The notes beneath the pieces are model-generated. The model made no database searches. It saw only the letters and a list, made by a program, of their open reading frames with translations, and was not told where the DNA came from. From NCBI GenBank assembly GCA_030621655.1, contig JAUXHH010000105.1:1-6013 (forward strand): a stretch of 6,013 nt of DNA, given 5' to 3'. Both the position numbers and the translations under genes were made by a program. Shown here one piece after another: positions 1 through 4,512 of this stretch. This DNA is from Desulfobacterales bacterium. Its GTDB lineage: Bacteria > Desulfobacterota > Desulfobulbia > Desulfobulbales > BM004. Numbering within the stretch: position 1 is the first letter of the stretch; the number at the start of each line of letters is the position of its first letter.

Positions 1-125
1 CCAAGTGAGATCAGAAGGATAACCGAAGAGACGCCGGTAGCCATGGCAAGCAGCGTCAGAATAGTTCGGCCCCGGCTGGCGGTTGCCGCCTGCAAGCTGA
101 AAAGCGCGATGTCCCTAAAACGCAT
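1..125 (-). CDS. ABC transporter permease, FtsX/MacB-like, N-terminal fragment (partial)
   Basis: The first 41 codons of a gene that runs off the left edge of the window. The visible peptide starts MRFRDIALFSLQAATASRGR and continues into a hydrophobic stretch (about residues 21-41), which is the usual start of MacB/LolC/FtsX-type permeases: a short amphipathic cytoplasmic segment with basic residues, then the first membrane helix. The ATG at 125-123 is preceded by a purine-rich stretch containing GGGAG and AGGGA (about 128-137), a plausible ribosome binding site. It lies 50 nt downstream of the ATPase stop and on the same strand, so it is most likely the membrane subunit partnering that ATPase and the HlyD-type adaptor. 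The family extrudes macrolides, peptides or lipids, or releases lipoproteins. The substrate cannot be told from this fragment. The family assignment rests on context as much as on sequence. Confidence 0.8.
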   Translation of the reverse strand, partial: MRFRDIALFSLQAATASRGRTILTLLAMATGVSSVILLISL

Positions 126-175
126 TTCCCTACTCCCTCAGGCAATTGGATAATTTTTCTTAACTGCTGCTCTAA

Positions 176-856
176 CTATATCTGGTGACCTGTATCTTCT
201 TCGATACGCCCATCCACCATTTTTATCCTGCGTTTGGCACGTATCCCCAATTCCGGATCATGGGTCACCATGATCAATGTGATACCCTGGAGGTTTAATT
301 CTTCGAGGATATTTATCACGTCATTGCCGGATGCCCGGTCCAGATTGCCGGTAGGTTCATCGGCTAATATGACTGTTGGTTTCATTATGGTGGCACGGGC
401 AATGGCAACCCGCTGCCGCTGTCCACCGGAAAGCTGGTCCGGGCGATGATGACTCCTGTCCCCTATGCCAAAAGCTTCAAGTGTTTCAAGGACACGCTTT
501 CGCCTTTCTGCTTTATTAACACCGGCCAGAACAAGCGGCAATTCGACATTCTGCTCGGCAGTAAGACGCGGCACCAGGTGAAAGAACTGAAAAACAAAAC
601 CGATCTTGTGACGCCTGACATCTGCCTGCTTTTTATCATCCAGGCTTGTTGTCATGATATCATCAAGCTCGTAGGTGCCGTTGTCCGGCCTGTCCAAAAG
701 ACCTAATATATTTAACAGGGTTGACTTGCCGGAACCGGATGGCCCCATGATGGCTATATATTCACCCTTTGCAGCAGAAAAAACGACATCACGGAGAGCA
801 TGGACCTCTTCCTCACCCACCTGAAAAACCCTTTCGATGTGTTCGAGCTTGATCAT
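176..856 (-). CDS. ABC transporter ATP-binding protein, MacB/LolD family
   Basis: A 226-residue stand-alone nucleotide-binding subunit that would hydrolyse ATP on the cytoplasmic face to drive an FtsX-type permease. All the catalytic motifs are intact: Walker A GPSGSGKST (residues 38-46), Q-loop Q90 in FVFQFFHLVP, signature LSGGQRQRVAIARA (142-155), Walker B VILADE with catalytic E167 followed by the D-loop region PTGNLD, and H-loop H199 in VTHD. The length (about 225-235 aa) and the LVPRLTAEQNVELPL segment after the Q-loop are typical of the LolD/MacB/FtsE-like branch. The start ATG at 856-854 overlaps the adaptor's TGA (855-853) as ATGA, indicating translational coupling, and GAAGGA within the end of the adaptor gene is its ribosome binding site. 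In E. coli MacB the ATPase is fused to the permease, but here the two are separate genes. LolD-like lipoprotein release is less likely because of the HlyD partner. Confidence 0.95.
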   Translation of the reverse strand: MIKLEHIERVFQVGEEEVHALRDVVFSAAKGEYIAIMGPSGSGKSTLLNILGLLDRPDNGTYELDDIMTTSLDDKKQADVRRHKIGFVFQFFHLVPRLTAEQNVELPLVLAGVNKAERRKRVLETLEAFGIGDRSHHRPDQLSGGQRQRVAIARATIMKPTVILADEPTGNLDRASGNDVINILEELNLQGITLIMVTHDPELGIRAKRRIKMVDGRIEEDTGHQI

Positions 857-2004
857 TGTCCTTCGGAGATTTTTACGCGGACACCATCTTCCAGGCCGGG
901 CCGGTCAGTGGAGATAACCACAGAATCACCTTCCTGCAGACCTTCAACGACCTGGGTGTTGTCCCAGTTTGACAGGCCTACCTGGACAACTCTTTCCTGC
1001 AGGGTCCGGCTCTGGGGCTGGTAGACATATACCTTGTTGTTGTCCAGCAGAGACTGGGTTGGAATGCGCAGCACATCCTGTTCTACTTCAATAATTATTT
1101 CGACATCAGCACTGTAGCCTGCCAGAAATTTTTCCCCATCCTCATCATCGATAAACTCTACCTCCACATCCACGGTACGCGCCTGTTTCTCCCGATCAAG
1201 CACATAGGGATCAATACGACGGACCCTGGCCGGGAAATGTATATCACCGAATGCATCCATGATAACCCGCGCATCCATGTTGATCTTTACAGCAGGTGCG
1301 TCAACTTCATCTATTGGTGCCGTGACATAGAAGCAACTGGTATCGAGGAATTCAATGGGCGGCGGGGTAGGAATTCCCGGCGGTGACGGGGTAACGTATT
1401 CATTTAATTCTCCATTGATCTTTGCAACGATTCCGTCAAAGGGCGCTATCAGCCTGGTACGATCAAGCTGGGCCTTAATCACCCCGAGTCGGGATTGACT
1501 GGCCTGCACCTCGGTCAGGACTGCCTTATAACTGGCCTGTTTGACTTTTGCCTCGGTAAATACCTTGTCCGCATCCTGGTCGGATATAGCATTGTCACGG
1601 ATAAGCTGCTGCATGCGATCCGCCTCCCTTTTGGCTATTTCCGCCTGCAGTAAAGCAGCAGAGGCTCTTGCTTTCGCAACCTTGATTTGACTCTCTGCCA
1701 GGATTGCCTCGGCCTTAAGATCATCGTTCCAAAGCTCCAGCAGCAACTGCCCTTTTTTGACCGAATCTCCTTCCTCAACTGTCAGGAGGCTGATCTGACC
1801 GCCCGTACCGGGTGAAAGATTTGCCTTGCGGCAGGCATTCAGTGTACCTGCCCTCGTGTTTGCCACTAATTTTTCAACCGTGCCACGTGTCACCTGCGCA
1901 ACTGTCACCTCTATCTCCTTGGGACGCATCTTGTACCATACGAAACCACCTGCGAGACAAATCACGAGAACCAGGCTGAACCAGCGGAAACTGTGTCGAG
2001 GCAT
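853..2004 (-). CDS. HlyD/MacA-type periplasmic adaptor subunit of an ABC exporter
   Basis: A 383-residue membrane-fusion protein that would bridge the inner-membrane permease and an outer-membrane channel. Visible parts in order: a short basic N-terminus and a single membrane anchor or uncleaved signal (about residues 8-25); a beta-barrel strand with the first lipoyl half (about 30-92, including LSPGTGGQI and VEEGDSVKKGQLLLE); a long Ala/Lys/Glu-rich alpha-helical hairpin (about 95-182); the second lipoyl half with TRLIAPFDGIVAK (183-195); a proline-rich turn (205-217, PSPPGIPTPPP); then beta-barrel and membrane-proximal domains to the C-terminus (VLRIPTQSLL, VVEGLQEGDSVVI). No lipobox is seen at the N-terminus. 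The start is supported by AAAGGAGA (2016-2009) five bases before the ATG. A small imperfect hairpin (2017-2037) sits directly upstream of that site. The stop overlaps the ATPase start by 4 nt. The substrate is unknown. Confidence 0.93.
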   Translation of the reverse strand: MPRHSFRWFSLVLVICLAGGFVWYKMRPKEIEVTVAQVTRGTVEKLVANTRAGTLNACRKANLSPGTGGQISLLTVEEGDSVKKGQLLLELWNDDLKAEAILAESQIKVAKARASAALLQAEIAKREADRMQQLIRDNAISDQDADKVFTEAKVKQASYKAVLTEVQASQSRLGVIKAQLDRTRLIAPFDGIVAKINGELNEYVTPSPPGIPTPPPIEFLDTSCFYVTAPIDEVDAPAVKINMDARVIMDAFGDIHFPARVRRIDPYVLDREKQARTVDVEVEFIDDEDGEKFLAGYSADVEIIIEVEQDVLRIPTQSLLDNNKVYVYQPQSRTLQERVVQVGLSNWDNTQVVEGLQEGDSVVISTDRPGLEDGVRVKISEGQ

Positions 2005-2063
2005 ATATTCTCCTTTGCAGTAATAAAAAGATTACGCAGCAGGTTATTGATTATTCTAAATCT

Positions 2064-2225
2064 ATGAGCCGTCGTCTATATCCCAGGTCTGAGGAATCGG
2101 CTATGGTATTCCATGCCGAACAGACGATGACATCCATTCTGGGCACTCTTTTTAGTACCCCCTCGGAGTCTATCGCTTACCTGAGGGGTATAAACGCTGG
2201 AAATGAGATATAGACGATGGTTCAT
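2064..2225. repeat. 162-bp imperfect inverted-repeat element with internal hairpins
   Basis: The terminal arms 2064-2085 and 2204-2225 are inverted repeats matching at 19 of 22 positions. Inside are two further stems. The first is CGGC-T-ATGG (2098-2106), loop TATT, CCATGCCG (2111-2118), enclosed by GTCTG/CAGAC (2087-2091/2121-2125) and CCCAG/CTGGG (2082-2086/2139-2143). The second pairs 2156-2166 with 2180-2190 (TACCCC.../...GGGGTA, with bulges). It occupies most of the 227-bp gap between the fabL stop and the adaptor start, ending 6 bp from that stop. Two of the three arm mismatches are G-U pairs if the plus strand is the RNA, against one on the minus strand. No U-tract follows either internal hairpin, so it is not a simple terminator. 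It could be a MITE-like or palindromic intergenic repeat, or a structured RNA. I see no clear target-site duplication. Confidence 0.6.
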
Positions 2226-2231
2226 CGGACT

Positions 2232-2984
2232 TTACCCTCGAATGGAGTAGCCACCATCAACCACTATTGTCTGTCCCTGTATCATTGCAGCAAGATCGCT
2301 GCATAAGAAAAGGGCAACATCTGCAACGTCTTCAGGCTTGGTCAGACGGCCCAATGGAGTTTTAGAGAGCGCAATATCCAGAATCTCCTCACGGTTGGGA
2401 AATTTTTTCAAGGCTGCAGTATCCACTGCACCTGCACTGATGGTATTCACATTGATGCCTCTGGGACCCAATTCAACAGCCAGATGGCGCACCAGTGATT
2501 CAAGTGCTGCCTTTGACGCGCCAACCGCAGTATAATTTTCAATGGCCCGCACGGCACCAAGACTGGAGACAGCAATGATTCTGCCTCCTTGCTGCATGAG
2601 CCCAACACCTTCCCGTGCCAATGACAGTAAAGCCCTGGCATTAATATCCATGGCCCAGTTCCAATGACGGCTGCTCAGTTCAAGTGCGGGTTTCAAAACT
2701 CCAGAGGCAGCATTGCTCACCATGAAATTCAAAACTCCGAACTCCTTGCCTATAACTTCAAACATGGCTTTGACATCCTCATCCTTTGCCACATTCGTTT
2801 TGACGAGCAAACACTTGACTCCGCAGTTTTCAATTTCTTTTGCAGTGTCCTCCGCATCCCTGCGGTGCCTGACATAATTTACAACAACGTGAACCCCGTT
2901 CCGGGCAAGTTTGATAGCAATTGCCCTGCCAATCCCTCTTGAGCCACCAGTAATCAACGCCACCTTGCCTTCTAGTTGAAACAT
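2232..2984 (-). CDS. fabL: Enoyl-[acyl-carrier-protein] reductase, FabL type (SDR family)
   Basis: A 250-residue short-chain dehydrogenase/reductase that matches the FabL branch rather than a generic SDR. Domains and motifs: dinucleotide-binding Rossmann motif TGGSRGIG (residues 12-19), SNAASGVLKPALEL (90-103), HWNWAMDINARALL (107-120), ISSL-equivalent VSSLG (139-143), and the catalytic Y151 and K158. The Y-x6-K spacing (YTAVGASK) is that of enoyl-ACP reductases, whereas most SDRs have Y-x3-K. From memory, Bacillus subtilis FabL has the same spacing, residue numbers and the motifs NAASGVL and FPNRE (here 195-199). The protein would catalyse the last, NAD(P)H-dependent step of each fatty-acid elongation cycle in the cytosol. 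FabL is known as a triclosan-tolerant alternative to FabI. The start is supported by GGGAGA seven bases upstream of the ATG. It is 142 nt downstream of the DUF362 gene, so co-transcription is possible but not shown. Confidence 0.88.
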   Translation of the reverse strand: MFQLEGKVALITGGSRGIGRAIAIKLARNGVHVVVNYVRHRRDAEDTAKEIENCGVKCLLVKTNVAKDEDVKAMFEVIGKEFGVLNFMVSNAASGVLKPALELSSRHWNWAMDINARALLSLAREGVGLMQQGGRIIAVSSLGAVRAIENYTAVGASKAALESLVRHLAVELGPRGINVNTISAGAVDTAALKKFPNREEILDIALSKTPLGRLTKPEDVADVALFLCSDLAAMIQGQTIVVDGGYSIRG

Positions 2985-3042
2985 ATAAATTCTCCCGTAG
3001 TTTGGCCTGCAAAAGCTGTCAGAGAAGAGTCATTTTTTCAAA

Positions 3043-3066
3043 CTGCTTTAAACCATTCTAAAGCAG
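3043..3066. other. Perfect 8-bp hairpin between DUF362 gene and fabL
   Basis: CTGCTTTA (3043-3050) and TAAAGCAG (3059-3066) form a perfect stem with an 8-nt loop in the 142-bp gap. On neither strand is the stem followed directly by a run of T (the minus strand continues TTTGAAAAAA), so it is not a canonical intrinsic terminator. It could be an operator, an mRNA processing or stability element, or chance. Nothing else convincing is seen in this gap. A TAGAAT hexamer on the minus strand lies at the stem/loop junction, but no -35 box stands at the right distance. Confidence 0.3.
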
Positions 3067-3126
3067 GATAAAAAACCATAATTTTAACAGAAACAGGCTG
3101 AAGATTACCCGCTACGTTTTAGCCTT

Positions 3127-4068
3127 TCAAGAGGATTCTTTAAGTCTTGCTGCGAAACGTTTACAACCACTGACCATCATTCGCAGCGGGTTGAAAGAAA
3201 CAGGCTTAAGAATTGCCGGTGCCCTGAAGCCATCGGCCCTGAATTCAGCAGGTTTTAATAAGGGGAAATCGAGCCTGTCCGGATCTGACCCTGCAAGACC
3301 ACGTTTGGCGCATTCCTGCCAAATAGCACTTTTTTTAAAGTCGAGTCCTAAAATCCGTAACAATGCGGTATCAACTGCGACCGGGTTGAGCCCTCCCCCA
3401 ACTACCCCCAATGAGTATGGCACGCCGGAAAGAGGCCCGGTACCATGCATGGCAATAATGCCGTCTATAAATGTCATGCCTGGTGGCAGCACTGCCAGCA
3501 AATCTACCAGGTGCGAGGCAAATCTGCCTTCCCGGTTCCCATAACGCAGGTGCCATCCCGGTTTCTGAAAACCGACTACCGTACCAAAGTAATTTTTTAC
3601 TGCCAGTGTCATATAAAATTGGCTATGCGCTTTTACCCGTGGCAGGTTAATCAGCATATCACATTCCAGGGCGGCACTCGCCACATTCACTTTCACCCCC
3701 CCGGCAAGGGTAACAGGTTCAGAACGATCAAAGTTGATCTGCTTAACCGGTAGTCCGGCAAGAGCTTTTTCGATCCCGGTTGAACGCATTACTCCCTGGG
3801 CAGTTCCAAAAGCAGGAGAGTCGCCTATCGCAACTAAAGCACCCTGCTCTACGAACCATTCTGCCACAGCAGCGACGAATAGCGGATGGGTACAGGCAAG
3901 ATGTTCCGCGCTTCTGCCGCTCAACAGGTTCGGTTTCAATAAAACACGGGTTCCGGTTGTCACCTTGAACTGCAAAGCCGCACAAAGCTGAGCTACTGCT
4001 TCTGCCATTTCCTTTCGGATATATTGCTTGTGATGTAATAATGCAACAGAGGTGGAATTTATAAGCAT
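3127..4068 (-). CDS. DUF362 domain-containing protein
   Basis: A 313-residue protein recognised as DUF362 (PF04015) by its ordered signature segments: VLLKPNLLSG (residues 42-51), THPLFVAAVAEWFVEQG (60-76), IGDSPAFG (81-88), the core NLPRVKAHSQFYMTLAVKNYFGTVVG (141-166), DGIIAMHGTGPLSG (202-215), and NPVAVDTALLRILGLD (228-243). The family's biochemical role is unknown. Many members carry a C-terminal 2x[4Fe-4S] ferredoxin module, but this one has none: its cysteines are scattered (30, 59, 136, 253, 302) with no CxxCxxC cluster. No signal peptide is seen, so it is probably cytosolic. An in-frame TAA immediately before the ATG rules out a longer N-terminus. No good ribosome binding site precedes this ATG, and the only downstream candidate (Met21) has AAGGA too close to it. 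The first strand of the fold (SVALL, 7-11) favours the chosen start. It follows the structured 444-bp gap after aconitase. Confidence 0.87.
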   Translation of the reverse strand: MLINSTSVALLHHKQYIRKEMAEAVAQLCAALQFKVTTGTRVLLKPNLLSGRSAEHLACTHPLFVAAVAEWFVEQGALVAIGDSPAFGTAQGVMRSTGIEKALAGLPVKQINFDRSEPVTLAGGVKVNVASAALECDMLINLPRVKAHSQFYMTLAVKNYFGTVVGFQKPGWHLRYGNREGRFASHLVDLLAVLPPGMTFIDGIIAMHGTGPLSGVPYSLGVVGGGLNPVAVDTALLRILGLDFKKSAIWQECAKRGLAGSDPDRLDFPLLKPAEFRADGFRAPAILKPVSFNPLRMMVSGCKRFAARLKESS

Positions 4069-4116
4069 TTAACAGGCCACAGGGACATCAGGGAAATATT
4101 TACAGATTGCTATAAT

Positions 4117-4186
4117 AGAAAAAGGCCGACTTTGGGGGACAAAGTAGACCTTCTTCAGGAGAAAGGAGATAAGAGTATCACTCTTA
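4117..4186 (-). ncRNA. Candidate ~70-nt sigma-54-dependent small RNA with anti-Shine-Dalgarno region
   Basis: Read on the minus strand from the start predicted by the sigma-54 promoter (4186), the sequence opens at once with a perfect 7-bp hairpin, UAAGAGU-GAU-ACUCUUA (4186-4170). It continues with the unpaired CU-rich segment UCUCCUUUCUCCUGAAGAA (4169-4151) and ends in an intrinsic terminator with a UCCCC loop (4150-4119). The order of a 5' protective hairpin, an anti-Shine-Dalgarno seed and a terminator with a C-rich loop is characteristic of trans-acting bacterial sRNAs that block ribosome binding sites. Sigma-54 control of sRNAs is known elsewhere (Qrr, GlmY/Z, CrcZ), but I see no sequence homology to those. 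UCUCCUUU is perfectly complementary to the adaptor gene's AAAGGAGA (2016-2009), though such a match is easy to get by chance. The alternative is a leader with an attenuator for the DUF362 gene, whose start codon is about 118 nt from the predicted transcript start. Confidence 0.55.
4119..4150 (-). terminator. Rho-independent terminator
   Basis: On the minus strand GGUCUACUUUG pairs with CAAAGUCGGCC: six perfect base pairs next to a UCCCC loop, one U/C mismatch, then four more pairs including a U-G wobble, followed directly by UUUUUC and UAUUAU. It would end a short transcript from the sigma-54 promoter 47 bp upstream, or act as an attenuator before the DUF362 gene. On the plus strand the stem is weaker and followed by TTCTTC rather than a T run. 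Confidence 0.65.
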
Positions 4187-4196
4187 CTGAAATAAA

Positions 4197-4212
4197 TGCA
4201 ATTGACGTGCCA
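4197..4212 (-). promoter_or_regulatory. Sigma-54 (RpoN) -24/-12 promoter
   Basis: On the minus strand the sequence TGGCACG (4212-4206), TCAA, TTGCA (4201-4197) matches the sigma-54 consensus TGGCACG-N4-TTGCW at every defined position, with the invariant GG (4211-4210) and GC (4199-4198) 10 nt apart. It lies in non-coding, AT-rich DNA pointing towards the candidate sRNA and the DUF362 gene. The predicted start is 4185-4188. A perfect 14-bp palindrome TTTTTCATGAAAAA (4229-4242) lies just upstream in an A/T-rich tract that may be bent or bind IHF, but I see no full IHF consensus. Confidence 0.75.
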
Positions 4213-4294
4213 CTTTATTAAATAAATATTTTTCATGAAAAAAATCAGCATAGAGGCAGAATTCATCCCTTTTCCTCTTTTTTTCTATAATGGC

Positions 4295-4407
4295 CAGGGT
4301 ACAATTTTTTGTACTTTTTGGGGGTGCATTCCAGCGCCTTAAACCCTGAAAAGATTATTTGCTAAATAATAACAGCAAGATAGCCTCTGGAAAAAATTTG
4401 TACCCTG
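4295..4407. promoter_or_regulatory. Two inverted copies of a 16-17 bp motif: possible enhancer-binding-protein sites
   Basis: CAGGGTACAATTTTTT at 4295-4310 on the plus strand recurs at 4407-4391 on the minus strand with one extra A. The first copy extends into a perfect palindrome GTACAA-TTTT-TTGTAC (4299-4314). Relative to the predicted sigma-54 start they lie about 120 and 215 bp upstream, the usual zone for bacterial enhancer-binding proteins. Between them is a third ACCCTG (4343-4348) and a perfect AT-rich hairpin ATTATTT-GCT-AAATAAT (4354-4370). Alternatives are a stem in the 3' untranslated region of the aconitase mRNA, or the ends of a small mobile repeat. I see no flanking duplication to support the latter. 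Confidence 0.5.
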
Positions 4408-4512
4408 CTGAAAAATTTATCTGAGACTAATCATCCTGTTATCTGATTTGATCTCTATCCTCCTTTATCTCACACTATTCCAGGGCATCAATTTAAAAAA
4501 ATCAGCGTACTA

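Noticed and set aside
391..397. Second TGGCACG on the plus strand
   Set aside because: It lies inside the ATPase coding sequence and no TTGC follows at the required distance, so it is not a sigma-54 promoter.
2082..2143. Hammerhead-ribozyme-like core (CUGAGGA followed by a stem and GAA)
   Set aside because: The stem does not start directly after the CUGANGA-like box, the second box is GAAC rather than GAAA, and no real stem III exists.
3043..3066. Hairpin after the DUF362 gene read as its terminator
   Set aside because: The stem is perfect but AT-rich and lacks a following T-tract on either strand.
4069..4266. 65-codon minus-strand open frame ending one stop codon before the DUF362 gene
   Set aside because: It runs through the sigma-54 promoter, the 5' hairpin and the terminator. 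It is AT-rich with no recognisable motif and no ribosome binding site, so it is probably fortuitous.
4459..4466. Strong Shine-Dalgarno-like AAAGGAGG on the minus strand just after acn
   Set aside because: The only nearby ATG opens a five-codon frame (MISLR), so no gene can be supported. It may be chance or a decoy.
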